Assembly: GCA_913778205.1 (NCBI GenBank)
Contig: CAJYUW010000031.1
Span: forward strand, 124,001 to 188,000
Direction of reading: 5' to 3'
DNA: 64,000 nucleotides
Source: an uncultured Curtobacterium sp.
GTDB lineage: Bacteria > Actinomycetota > Actinomycetes > Actinomycetales > Microbacteriaceae
The translations under genes and the position numbers were made by a program. The notes beneath the pieces are model-generated. The model was not told where the DNA came from and searched no databases. It was given only the letters and a program-made list of their open reading frames with translations. How positions within the stretch are numbered: position 1 is the stretch's first letter; every line of letters begins with the position of its first letter. This document shows positions 8,162 through 17,200 of this stretch, piece by piece.

Positions 8162-9007
8162 TCAGAGCTGCGTCGAGAACGCGACGCCCAGGACGACGTA
8201 GAGGACGATCGGCGAGACCACGGCGATGATCAGCGCGACGACGCCGAACGCGCGGCCACGCTTCGTGACGATCGCGATGATCCCCTGGATGATCGCCCAG
8301 ATCCCGAGCAGCGTCCCGATCAGGGCTGCGACCCCGGCACCGCCGCCGCTCGCGAGCAGCGCGGGGTTGTTCATCATCTGCTGCTCGAGCTCCTGCTGCC
8401 CGGACTGCGTCGCGCTGGAGCCGTTGAGCAGCGAGTCACGGAGGGCGGAGTCGCTGCCGAACGCGTTGCCGAGCACGGCGCCGGCGATCACGGCGAGTGC
8501 CAGCGCGAGGAGCGCGACGATGAAGGCGACGACCCCGACGGTCTTCTTCTTGGTGGTGCGCTTCGGCTCGTCGTAGGCCTGCCACGCGGGCGCGCCGTTC
8601 GAGGCTGCCGCGGCGGCGTAGGGCTGCTGGTGGTCGGTGTTCCACGAGGGAGCACCCGTGTGGTCGTCCCGGCGGAGGTGGTCGTCCTGCCCGTACGCGT
8701 TCTGCCCGTACGGGTGCCGGTCGTCGTGCGGCCGGCCGTGGTGGCCCTGCTGCTCGCCGTACTGCGGGGCCGGCGACGTGGGCTCGGCGCGCTCGCCGTA
8801 CCGAGGTGCGTCGGCCTGCTCGCCGTAGCGAGGAGTGTTCGCCTGCTCGCCGTACCGGGGTGCGTCGGCTTGCTCGCCGTACCGGGGTGCGTCGGCCTGT
8901 TCGCCGTACCGGGCGCCGTCCGACGAGGAGGCGTCCCGCGCAGCACCCCAGCTCGGCCCCTGTCCGTCGTCCGGCCGGTCCTCGTTGCTCCGGTCGTCGT
9001 TCGTCAT
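8162..9007 (-). CDS. Membrane protein with N-terminal RYGEQADAP repeats
   Basis: A 281-residue protein. The N-terminal ~150 residues are hydrophilic and disordered (Asp, Arg, Gly, Gln, Tyr, His rich) and contain five near-identical 9-residue units of the type RYGEQADAP (~residues 33-72). The C-terminal half has about three hydrophobic segments (VGVVAFIVALLALALAVIAG; the GVAALIGTLLGIWAIIQGII region; the final ALIIAVVSPIVLYVVLGVAF). The layout resembles actinobacterial DUF4190-type proteins with a disordered cytoplasmic tail, but the family is not certain. The ATG at 9007 has AGGGAAGGG upstream on the minus strand. The gene is monocistronic. Confidence 0.75.
   Translation of the reverse strand: MTNDDRSNEDRPDDGQGPSWGAARDASSSDGARYGEQADAPRYGEQADAPRYGEQANTPRYGEQADAPRYGERAEPTSPAPQYGEQQGHHGRPHDDRHPYGQNAYGQDDHLRRDDHTGAPSWNTDHQQPYAAAAASNGAPAWQAYDEPKRTTKKKTVGVVAFIVALLALALAVIAGAVLGNAFGSDSALRDSLLNGSSATQSGQQELEQQMMNNPALLASGGGAGVAALIGTLLGIWAIIQGIIAIVTKRGRAFGVVALIIAVVSPIVLYVVLGVAFSTQL
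8792..8914. repeat. 27-bp in-frame tandem repeats (RYGEQADAP units)
   Basis: Four to five copies of a 27-base unit built around CTCGCCGTACCGGGGTGCG (plus-strand reading) lie inside the preceding gene. Copies differ mostly at synonymous positions, and one reads ANTP instead of ADAP. The period is a multiple of three, so copy number can change without a frameshift. Confidence 0.85.
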
Positions 9008-9130
9008 GGCGTGCGTCCCTTCCCTCGGTCGTGCCCTGCACGGTCGTTCAGCCCATCCTGCCCGCCCGGTCCGTCGAACGCCCGACAACGCCCGAGCCTG
9101 TCCCGCGCCCGCTCGCACTACCGCTGGTCA

Positions 9131-9535
9131 CGTCGTTCGGCCACGGTGTCGTTCGTTGCACGTGCAAGCAGCGACGTCGCCGTTGTCGTACGACGACGGT
9201 GGTGTCGTTCGGCAACGGTGTCGCTCGGTGCACGCGCAAACGACGGCGCCGCCGTGGCACACCGCTGCCGCACGCCGACGTAAGCCTCGTGCGACGTTGC
9301 ACGTGCAAGCAGCGACGCCGCCGCTGTCGTACGACGACGGTCGTGTCGTTCGGCCACGGTGTCGTTCGTTGCACGTGCAAGCAGCGACGCCGCCGCTGTC
9401 GTACGACGACGACCGCGTCGTTCCACAACGGTGTCGCTCGCGGCAGCGGGGTCACTCGCGGCAACGGTGTCGTTCGGTGCACGTGCAAGCAGCGACGCCG
9501 CCGCTGTCGTACGACGACAGCCGTGTCGTTCCAGA
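9131..9535. repeat. Array of ~72-bp palindrome-rich intergenic repeats
   Basis: Five copies of a unit begin near 9156, 9228, 9297, 9369 and 9477 (spacings 72, 69, 72 and 108). The core contains the perfect palindrome TTGCACGTGCAA, an inverted repeat CAGCG...CGCTG, and the perfect palindrome GTCGTACGAC, followed by copies of GTGTCGTTCG. The second copy is diverged, and the last spacer contains an internal ~18-bp duplication. The array fills most of the 603-base gap between the start of the gene ending at 9007 and the stop at 9611. Several frames are open, but codon third positions in the best frames look far less GC-rich than in real genes here, so I call it non-coding. Confidence 0.8.
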
Positions 9536-9585
9536 GCGACCACGCGTCCGCCGCGACCACGCGTCCGCCGCGACCACCCGCCCGC
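9536..9585. repeat. 17-bp tandem repeat
   Basis: Two full copies and a partial copy of GCGACCACGCGTCCGCC abut the right end of the 72-bp repeat array. Confidence 0.7.
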
Positions 9586-9610
9586 GCGACCCGCCCCCGC
9601 AGCCCGCGCG

Positions 9611-10453
9611 TCAGCCGCCGAACACGCTCCGGTTCGGCTCGGGCGACGCCACCGCGGTCTGGTCGGTGACGATCGGCGCGCCGGCGATGAAGGACCGCAG
9701 CTCCGCCCCGTGCACGACCTTCGCCGGCATCGGGTCCGAGGAGTACCGCCGCGGCATGTCCGCCACGGGCAGGTCGGTCGGGGAGCCGAGCAGCACGATG
9801 TTCCCGAACCGCCGGCCCTTGAGCATCCCGGTGTCCGCGACCGCCGCCACCGAGGGCAGCACCGACTGCAGCGTCGAGGCCTGCCCCCGGGCGAACGCGA
9901 GCCCGGCACCGTCTGCCACGTTCACCGCGACGATCCCGGTCGGCGACAGGAACTCGGCGACCGACCGGTAGAACTCGACGCTCGTGACGTGCGCCGGGAT
10001 CTGCGAGCCGCCGAACACGTCCACCACCACGAGGTCGACCGACCCGCGCAGCCCGGCCGGCAGCTTCGTCAGCACCTCGCGGGCGTCGCCGTACCGCACC
10101 CGGATCGACGCGCCGCGGGGGAACGGCAGCACCGAGCGCACCTGGTCGACGAGGTCACGCTCCAGCTCGACCACCTGCTGGCGCGACCCCGGCCGCGTGA
10201 CGGCGACGTACCGGGGGAGCGTGAGCGCCCCCGCGCCGAGGTGCAGCGCCGTGATCGGCCCGGACGGCAGCAGGTCGATCGCGTGCCCGATCCGGCGGAT
10301 GTACTCGAACGCGAGGTGCGTCGGGTCCTCGAGGTCGACGTGCGACTGCGGCGTCCCGTCCACCACGAGCGTGAACGACCCCGGCCGGTGCCGGTCCGGC
10401 TCCACGACCGCGTACCCCGCACCGATCCGGAACCCGTCGAACGCATCAGCCAT
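9611..10453 (-). CDS. Spermidine synthase-like methyltransferase-fold protein
   Basis: A 280-residue protein with a Rossmann SAM-binding-type fold of the spermidine-synthase family: motif I ALHLGAGALTLPRY (~68-81), an acidic residue at the end of the second strand (VVELERDLVD), the DARE-like segment GDAREVL, and DLVVVDVFGG. Proteins of this group are often annotated as spermidine synthase or fused-MFS spermidine synthase. The polyamine-binding residues cannot be confirmed by eye, so the substrate is open. The ATG at 10453 is preferred; an in-frame start 18 bases upstream (10471) is possible. It stands alone next to the repeat array. Confidence 0.8.
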   Translation of the reverse strand: MADAFDGFRIGAGYAVVEPDRHRPGSFTLVVDGTPQSHVDLEDPTHLAFEYIRRIGHAIDLLPSGPITALHLGAGALTLPRYVAVTRPGSRQQVVELERDLVDQVRSVLPFPRGASIRVRYGDAREVLTKLPAGLRGSVDLVVVDVFGGSQIPAHVTSVEFYRSVAEFLSPTGIVAVNVADGAGLAFARGQASTLQSVLPSVAAVADTGMLKGRRFGNIVLLGSPTDLPVADMPRRYSSDPMPAKVVHGAELRSFIAGAPIVTDQTAVASPEPNRSVFGG

Positions 10454-10542
10454 GCCCCAATCGAACACCACCGGCGATCACCACCCGCACCCCCACCCCT
10501 GGTTGGTGTGCCCGCCGACGCCCGCGAACGAGGCTGGGACCA

Positions 10543-10626
10543 CCCCGACGGGAACGCCCGCCGGACCCCGACGGGAACGCCCGCCGGCCCCCGACGTGAA
10601 CCCCCGCCGGACCCCGAACGGAAAGG
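10543..10626. repeat. 23-bp tandem repeat upstream of the membrane-protein/two-component operon
   Basis: Three full copies (10543, 10566, 10589) of a 23-base unit beginning CCCCGACGGGAACGCCCGCC, with small changes, and a partial fourth copy that runs into the ribosome-binding site GGAAAGG of the next gene. Confidence 0.8.
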
Positions 10627-10632
10627 CCCACC

Positions 10633-11142
10633 ATGTCCGTCCAGCTCGTCGTGAACGTCCTCCTCGGCCTCGCCCTCGTCGGCTTCCTCGCCACCCGACA
10701 AGCCACCTGGCAGTACCTCGACCCGACCCGCATCTGGCGCACCCCGCTCGTGCTGGGCGTCGTCGGCGTCGTCGTCCTGGCGAACTCGGGCGTCACCGTG
10801 ACCACCACCGACGTGGTGTTCCTCGCGCTCGAGGCCCTCGTCACGATCGGCGTCGGCCTGACCATGGGCAGCATCACCCGCTTCCGCACCGTCCCCACCC
10901 CGGACCGCAAGGGTCGCACCCTGCAGTCCCGGACCGGGTGGACCGGCGCCGCGCTCTGGGTCGTCCTCATCGCCGTCTGCATCGGCCTCGACGTCCTCGG
11001 CGGGTACCTCGGCGCCCACCTGCTCACCTCGACCGGCACGATCCTGCTCGTCCTCGCCCTGAACCGGGCCGCCCGTGCCGTCGTCGTCGACCAGCGCATC
11101 CCCCGCGGTACCCGTCGCACGAGCGGCATGATGGTCCGGTGA
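10633..11142 (+). CDS. Four-helix integral membrane protein, DUF1453-like
   Basis: A 169-residue protein with about four transmembrane segments (near residues 4-20, 38-52, 62-80 and 105-150) and an arginine-rich C-terminus. The conserved-looking WQYLDPTRIWRTPLVLG and LTMGSITRFRTV resemble the DUF1453/CcdC-like membrane family, which I offer tentatively. GGAAAGG at 10620-10626 serves as ribosome-binding site. Its stop overlaps the histidine kinase start (GTGA), so it is probably co-transcribed and may be sensed by, or take part in, that two-component system. Confidence 0.72.
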   Translation: MSVQLVVNVLLGLALVGFLATRQATWQYLDPTRIWRTPLVLGVVGVVVLANSGVTVTTTDVVFLALEALVTIGVGLTMGSITRFRTVPTPDRKGRTLQSRTGWTGAALWVVLIAVCIGLDVLGGYLGAHLLTSTGTILLVLALNRAARAVVVDQRIPRGTRRTSGMMVR

Positions 11143-12326
11143 CGATGCTCGCCGAGCCCGAGCGGGTCGACCTCCCCCGCGGCGGGGACGGTCGACCCCG
11201 TTCCGGCTTCGCCTGGGCGCTCAACGGGCTCGGGGTCGCGGTCGTCCTGTTCTGGTTCGTCCGGAACGGCACCGCCCTCCACCACCCGGCGTGGGTGTGG
11301 GTGCTCGGGGGCGTGGCGCTCGCCGCCTGGCTCCTCCGCGAGTTCGGCCGGTCCACCCGGGTGGTCCTCGCCGCGGGCGCCGTCATGGTCCTCGCCGGGT
11401 CCCTCGTGGTCGTCCCCACCGACTCGCTCATGATCGTCCCGGTGATCGTCGGCATCGTGCTCCTCGGTGCCACGGTCACCCTGCCGGTCTGGGTCGGCGC
11501 AGTCGCTGCGGTGGTGGCACTGGGCGTGACCGCGCTCTCCGCGACCGTCCTCCACGCGTCGGTGCAGCTCGTCCTCGGCACGAGCGCGGGCCTCCTCCTC
11601 GGCGTCCTCATCGGCTTCAGCCGCCGCCAGTTCCGGATCGCCGAGCAGCGCTCCCGCGAGGCCCTCGCCGACCAGCAGCGCGCCGCCCTGCTCGCCGACC
11701 GCGCCCGGGCAGCACGCGACGTCCACGACGTGCTCGCGCACTCGCTCGGCGGGCTCGTGCTCCAGCTCGACGCCGTCGAGGCCCTCCTCGAGGCGGGCCG
11801 CGTCGACGAGGCGACCCGTCGCGTCGGCGACGCACGGACGCTCGCCGCCGACGGACTGGCCGAGGCGCGACGGGCGGTGCGGGCGCTCCGTGACGACACC
11901 GACGCCCCGGCGCGGGCCGACGTCCCGGAGGCGAGCCGTGCCTCCCGGCTGGAGACGCTGCTCGCGGACCACCGGTCCTTCGGCGGGACCGTGACGACGC
12001 AGGGTGACGAGGTGCTCGCCGAGCTCGACGCGGCGCACCGCGCCGCCGTGGTCCAGGTCTGCCGGGAGGCCCTCAGCAACGCCCGCAGGCACGCCCCTGG
12101 CCGACCCGTGACCGTGTCGGCGGTCCGGGACGGCTCCGCCGTGTCCGTCACGGTCGCCAACCCGCTCGGCTCCGACGGGCACGGGATCACGGGGATGCGC
12201 GAGCGGTTCGCGGAACTCGGCGACGACTCGACGGTGGCCGCCGGCGTCCGCGACGGCGCGTTCGTCGTGGCGATGCGGGTGCCGGTCGCCGGCCGCGGCG
12301 GCGTCGACGACGGGGAGCGGTCGTGA
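11139..12326 (+). CDS. NarL-type sensor histidine kinase
   Basis: A 395-residue kinase. Six or so transmembrane segments in the first ~150 residues are followed by a HisKA_3 dimerisation/phosphoacceptor helix with RAARDVHDVLAHSLGG (phospho-His near residue 196) and a HATPase domain (VCREALSNARRHAPG, N-box; GHGITGMRERFAELG, G-box). It should phosphorylate the response regulator encoded next door. The GTG at 11139 overlaps the previous stop; an ATG at 11145 is an equally possible start. Its stop overlaps the regulator start by four bases (GTGA), so the two are translated as a unit. No periplasmic sensor domain is seen; it probably senses within the membrane. Confidence 0.9.
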   Translation: MTMLAEPERVDLPRGGDGRPRSGFAWALNGLGVAVVLFWFVRNGTALHHPAWVWVLGGVALAAWLLREFGRSTRVVLAAGAVMVLAGSLVVVPTDSLMIVPVIVGIVLLGATVTLPVWVGAVAAVVALGVTALSATVLHASVQLVLGTSAGLLLGVLIGFSRRQFRIAEQRSREALADQQRAALLADRARAARDVHDVLAHSLGGLVLQLDAVEALLEAGRVDEATRRVGDARTLAADGLAEARRAVRALRDDTDAPARADVPEASRASRLETLLADHRSFGGTVTTQGDEVLAELDAAHRAAVVQVCREALSNARRHAPGRPVTVSAVRDGSAVSVTVANPLGSDGHGITGMRERFAELGDDSTVAAGVRDGAFVVAMRVPVAGRGGVDDGERS

Positions 12327-12976
12327 CGGTCCGCGTGCTCGTCGTCGACGACCAGGCGATCGTGCGGGACGGCCTGGTGACGGTGCTGTCGCTCGTGCCG
12401 GACCTCGAGGTCGTCGGGGAGGCCGCCGACGGGGCCGAGGCCGTCCTCGCCGTCGAGCGCGACCGTCCGGACGTCGTCCTCATGGACCTGCGCATGCCGT
12501 TGGTCGACGGGCCGACGGCGACCGCACGCATCACCGGGGCGCACCCCGAGGTCGCCGTGCTCGTCCTCACCACCTTCGCCGACGACGGGTCGATCGTGAC
12601 GGCACTCCGGGCCGGTGCGCGCGGGTACCTCACGAAGGACGCCGGCCGGACCGAGATCGCCACCGCCATCCGGGCCGTCGCGTCCGGGCAGTCGACCTTC
12701 GACGCGTCGGTCGGTGCCCGGCTCGTCGCAGCGCTGTCCGCACCCGTCGTGCCGCCCGGTGAGCCGGACCCCGCGGCGGGACTCCGTGACCGCTTCCCGG
12801 ACCTCACCCCGCGCGAGGCCGACGTCCTCGAGCGCATCGCGGCCGGCCGGACCAACCAGGAGATCGCCGCCGAGCTCTACCTGACGGTCCCGACCGTGAA
12901 GTCCTACGTCAACCAGGTGTTCGCCAAGCTCGGCGTCCGGACCCGCGCGGAGGCCGTCGCCCGCGTCCTGCGCTGA
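12323..12976 (+). CDS. NarL/FixJ-family response regulator
   Basis: A 217-residue response regulator. The receiver domain has the acidic pair in VLVVDDQAIVRDG, the phospho-Asp in VVLMDLRMP (~54) and the conserved Lys in GYLTKDAG. The C-terminal LuxR-type helix-turn-helix reads LTPREADVLERIAAGRTNQEI...VKSYVNQVFAKLGV. It is the cognate partner of the overlapping histidine kinase. The target genes are not evident; the membrane-protein gene at the head of the operon or the downstream gene at 13331 are candidates. Confidence 0.93.
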   Translation: MTVRVLVVDDQAIVRDGLVTVLSLVPDLEVVGEAADGAEAVLAVERDRPDVVLMDLRMPLVDGPTATARITGAHPEVAVLVLTTFADDGSIVTALRAGARGYLTKDAGRTEIATAIRAVASGQSTFDASVGARLVAALSAPVVPPGEPDPAAGLRDRFPDLTPREADVLERIAAGRTNQEIAAELYLTVPTVKSYVNQVFAKLGVRTRAEAVARVLR

Positions 12977-13038
12977 CCGCGGGACCGCGGGACCGCGGGG
13001 CTGCGGGGCCGCGGGGCCGCGGGACCGCGAGGCCGCGG
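12975..13038. repeat. 8-bp tandem repeat (GACCGCGG) at the response-regulator stop
   Basis: Eight head-to-tail copies of GACCGCGG or GGCCGCGG start inside the TGA stop codon. Each unit contains the self-complementary CCGCGG, so the transcript could fold into alternative stems and weakly terminate. Confidence 0.75.
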
Positions 13039-13260
13039 GGCCCGTCGGGGTGAGTGGGTGACGACCGTCCCCAGCCGCCACCAAGACACGCAACGTACCG
13101 TTCACCGCGTCGTCACCCGGACCGTGTCGATGCCCGCGGCCCCACACCGCCCGCATCCGCCGTCCACCGTGACCGCGACGTGCCCGCCCGCACTCCCTGC
13201 CCGGCCCGCCGTCGCCGGTGCGCCGTCGCGCCGCCGTCCGGCGTGCCCGCACGTCGGCCC

Positions 13261-13289
13261 TTGAATACATTGCGTGTGCTATGTAAAAT
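13261..13289 (+). promoter_or_regulatory. Sigma-70-type promoter for the PH-like membrane protein gene
   Basis: TTGAAT (13261-13266) and TAAAAT (13284-13289) are separated by exactly 17 bases in an unusually AT-rich island. Predicted transcription starts ~13296, some 35 bases before the ATG at 13331. Confidence 0.7.
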
Positions 13290-13330
13290 ACTGCGAGGAA
13301 CACGCGACCCGCCCGCTGCAGGAGCCCGAC

Positions 13331-13855
13331 ATGACCGACACGATGAGTGCCCCCACCCTCCGACTCGCCCCGGTGACCCGATCCGCCGAGGTGATCCGTG
13401 CCTCCCGGCCGGTGCGCGACGACGACGTGGCGCCCGTCTGGATGCGCGCCGTGGGTGCACTCCTCGCCGCCGGGGGAGCCGTCCTGAGCGCCGCCGTCCT
13501 CGCCTGGCCGGGCGACGCCCCCGAGGTCGCACTGCTCGTCCCGGGGCTGGTGGCACTCGTCGGTGGCCTGCTGCTCGTCGTCGCCCGCGCCGGTCTCTCC
13601 GTCTCCGCGACGCACGTCACGCTGCACTTCCGTCCGTTGCCGCCCCGCCGGATCGCCCGACGTCGCATCGTCGCCGTCCGTGTGGTCGAGGCGGACGCGT
13701 CGACGTACGGCGGCCTCGGGCTCCGGGTCCGGCGCGGTGTGCGGGCCCTGCTGCTGACGCCCGGCACCGGCGTCGAGATCACGGACGACCGGGGGCGCAC
13801 CACCTTCGTGCGCACCGCGCGTGCCGAGTCCGTGCGACGGGTGCTCGCGGCCTGA
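13331..13855 (+). CDS. Two-helix membrane protein with PH-like C-terminal domain
   Basis: A 174-residue protein. Two transmembrane helices (AVGALLAAGGAVLSAAVLAW and VALLVPGLVALVGGLLLVVA) are followed by a beta-rich cytoplasmic domain (LSVSATHVTLHFRPLPPRRI...IVAVRVVEADASTYGG...GVEITDDRGRTTFVRT) of the type found in small actinobacterial bPH-like membrane proteins. The ATG at 13331 has AGGAG eight bases upstream. It is a single gene with its own promoter, upstream of and separate from rpoB. The biochemical role is unknown. Confidence 0.75.
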   Translation: MTDTMSAPTLRLAPVTRSAEVIRASRPVRDDDVAPVWMRAVGALLAAGGAVLSAAVLAWPGDAPEVALLVPGLVALVGGLLLVVARAGLSVSATHVTLHFRPLPPRRIARRRIVAVRVVEADASTYGGLGLRVRRGVRALLLTPGTGVEITDDRGRTTFVRTARAESVRRVLAA

Positions 13856-13955
13856 CGAGGCCGTCCGCCGCCCGCGTGGGCGCAGCACCCGAGGGGGAAT
13901 GACCGGTCGTTCCACGGGCTTATACACGTCACCGTCGAAGAAGGTCAAGCCAGGA

Positions 13956-13986
13956 CTGGACATCGGGGGACAAGCCGACCTATGAT
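13956..13986 (+). promoter_or_regulatory. Candidate rpoB promoter
   Basis: TATGAT at 13981-13986 is a good -10. The nearest -35-like hexamer is CTGGAC at 13956 with a long 19-base spacer, so the -35 is weak. It lies about 254 bases before the rpoB start, which implies a long leader. Confidence 0.45.
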
Positions 13987-14239
13987 GACAGTTCGCGCTC
14001 CCTGGCTCGTCGTGTCGTCATATTGCGGTCGACCGTCGGTTCACACCGAACCCGCCTGGTGACGCCGGACCCGTATATGGCGGCGGGTCCCGCTCACTCC
14101 GATCTTCGCACAGGTCGCATCCCTCGGATGCGCACCGTTCCCCGTGTGTTGGTCACCAGGTCGCGCTGAAGCGTCAATCCACCCACCTACGTGCTGCTCG
14201 TCAGTACCGGCCCGACGGGGCCTACCGGAGGTCACACCC
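13987..14239 (+). other. rpoB leader region with hairpins
   Basis: This ~250-base untranslated stretch contains GGTTC/GAACC arms near 14039-14053, GGACCC/GGGTCC arms near 14067-14090, and a tight stem CGCATCC-CTC-GGATGCG (14116-14132). No convincing open frame or known riboswitch was recognised. It ends in GGAGG (14227-14231) eight bases before the TTG start. Attenuation or autogenous control of RNA polymerase synthesis is possible but not shown. Confidence 0.4.
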
Positions 14240-17200
14240 TTGGCTGCTGCGCCCAACGCATCCACCAACCCCAAGAACGGTCGCAACCACTCGCGACTCT
14301 CGTTCGCCAAGATCACGGACACCCTCACGGTTCCGGATCTGCTCGCCCTCCAGACGGAGAGCTTCGACTGGCTCGTCGGCAACGACGTGTGGAAGGCCCG
14401 ACTCGCAGAGGGGCAGGAGCAGGGTCGCACCGACCTCGCGCTGCACTCCGGGCTCGAGGAGATCTTCGAGGAGATCTCCCCGATCGAGGACCTCGGCGAG
14501 ACCATGCAGCTCGGCTTCACGTCGCCCGAGCTCGAGGACCCGAAGTACTCGATCGACGAGTGCAAGGAGCGCGGCAAGACCTACGCCGCGCCGCTCTACG
14601 TCAACGCCGAGTTCATGAACCACATGACGGGTGAGATCAAGACGCAGACCGTGTTCATGGGCGACTTCCCGCTCATGACCGAGCGCGGCACGTTCATCAT
14701 CAACGGCACCGAGCGCGTCGTCGTCTCGCAGCTCGTCCGCTCGCCGGGCGTGTACTTCGAGCGCGCGCAGGAGAAGACCTCCGACAAGGACATCTACTCC
14801 GCCCGCGTCATCCCGTCGCGCGGTGCCTGGCTCGAGTTCGAGATCGACAAGCGCGACCAGGTGGGCGTGCGCATCGACCGCAAGCGCAAGCAGTCCGTCA
14901 CGGTCTTCCTCAAGGCCCTCGGCCTGACGAGCGAGGAGATCCTCGACGAGTTCCAGGGCTTCGCCTCGATCGAGTCGACCCTCGAGAAGGACGCCATCCT
15001 CACCAAGGAGGAGGCGCTCAAGGACATCTACCGCAAGCTCCGTCCGGGCGAGCAGGTGGCGGCCGAGGCGGCGCGTGCGCTCCTCGACAACTTCTACTTC
15101 AACCCGAAGCGCTACGACCTGGCGAAGGTGGGCCGCTACAAGCTCAACCGCAAGCTCGGCATCGACGCGCCGCTCAGCGACTCGGTGCTGACCGTCAAGG
15201 ACATCGTCGCGACGATCAAGTACCTCGTCTCGCTGCACGCCGAGCGCACCACCATCGACGGTGTGCGCGACGGCGAGTCCGTCCAGCTCCGCCTCGACGT
15301 GGACGACATCGACCACTTCGGCAACCGTCGCATCCGCGCCGTCGGCGAGCTCATCCAGAACCAGGTCCGCACCGGTCTGTCCCGCATGGAGCGCGTCGTC
15401 CGCGAGCGCATGACCACGCAGGACATCGAGGCGATCACCCCGCAGACCCTGATCAACGTGCGCCCCGTCGTCGCCGCGATCAAGGAGTTCTTCGGGACGT
15501 CGCAGCTGTCGCAGTTCATGGACCAGAACAACCCGCTCGCGGGCCTGACGCACAAGCGTCGTCTCTCGGCCCTCGGCCCGGGTGGTCTGTCCCGTGAGCG
15601 TGCCGGCGTCGAGGTCCGCGACGTCCACCCGTCGCACTACGGCCGCATGTGCCCGATCGAGACCCCGGAAGGCCCGAACATCGGTCTGATCGGCTCGCTC
15701 GCGTCGTTCGGTCGGATCAACTCCTTCGGCTTCATCGAGACCCCGTACCGTCGCGTCGTCGACGGCCAGGTCACGACGCAGATCGACTACCTGACCGCCT
15801 CGGAAGAGGACGACTTCGTCGTCGCCCAGGCCAACGCGCCGCTGACCGAGTCCTTCCACTTCCAGGACGACAAGGTGCTCGTCCGGAAGAAGGGCGGCGA
15901 GGTCGAGCTCGTCGGCAAGGACGAGGTCGACTACATGGACGTCTCGCCGCGCCAGATGGTGTCGGTCGCGACCTCCCTCATCCCGTTCCTCGAGCACGAC
16001 GACGCGAACCGCGCCCTCATGGGTGCGAACATGCAGCGCCAGGCCGTGCCGCTCCTCCGCTCCGAGTCGCCGCTCGTCGGCACCGGCATGGAGGGCTACA
16101 CCGCCATCGACGCCGGTGACGTCGTCACCGCCGACAAGGCCGGTGTGGTCTCCGAGGTCTCGGCCGACGCCGTGACCCTGCAGCTCGACGAGGGCGGCAC
16201 GCAGACCTACTACCTGCGCAAGTTCGACCGCTCGAACCAGGGCACGAGCTACAACCACCGCGTCATCGTCTCCGCAGGCGAGCGCGTGGAGCAGGGCGAG
16301 GTCATCGCCGACGGCCCCGCGACGGAGAACGGCGAGCTCGCGCTCGGCAAGAACCTCCTCGTCGCGTTCATGCCGTGGGAGGGCTACAACTACGAGGACG
16401 CGATGATCCTGTCGCAGAACCTCGTGAAGGACGACACGCTCTCCTCGATCCACATCGAGGAGTACGAGGTCGACGCCCGCGACACGAAGCTCGGCAAGGA
16501 GGAGATCACCCGCGACCTCCCGAACGTCAGCCCGGACCTCCTGGCCGACCTCGACGAGCGCGGCATCATCCGCATCGGCGCCGAGGTCCGCCCCGGCGAC
16601 ATCCTCGTCGGCAAGGTCACGCCGAAGGGTGAGACCGAGCTCTCCGCCGAGGAGCGCCTGCTCCGCGCGATCTTCAACGAGAAGTCGCGCGAGGTGCGCG
16701 ACACCTCGCTGAAGGTGCCCCACGGTGAAGAGGGCACGATCATCGGCGTCAAGGTGTTCGACGCGCAGGACGGCGACGACGAGCTCGGCTCGGGCGTCAA
16801 CCAGCGCGTGGTCGTCTACATCGCCCAGAAGCGCAAGATCACCGCCGGTGACAAGCTCGCCGGTCGTCACGGCAACAAGGGCGTCATCTCGACGATCCTG
16901 CCGGTCGAGGACATGCCGTTCCTCGCGGACGGCACCCCGGTCGACATCGTGCTCAACCCGCTCGGCGTCCCCGGCCGCATGAACTTCGGCCAGGTCCTCG
17001 AGATCCACCTCGGGTGGCTCGCGAAGCAGGGCTGGAACGTCGACGGCATCCAGGAGTGGGCATCGGCGCTGCCCGAGGCCGCACGCCACGCGGAGCCCGG
17101 CACCAAGGTCGCGACCCCGGTGTTCGACGGTGCGTACGAGCGTGAGATCGAGGGCCTCCTCGACAGCACCCTCCCGAACCGCGACGGGGAGCGCCTGATC

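Noticed and set aside
9131..9535. CRISPR array
   Set aside because: Units are internally variable and abut each other; there are no unique spacers of constant length and no cas genes.
9048..9909. Repeat proteins encoded by the 72-bp array (both strands)
   Set aside because: Five of six frames are partly open, third codon positions are unusually A/T-rich for this genome, and no ribosome-binding site or known fold was seen. The multiple-of-three spacing keeps this slightly open.
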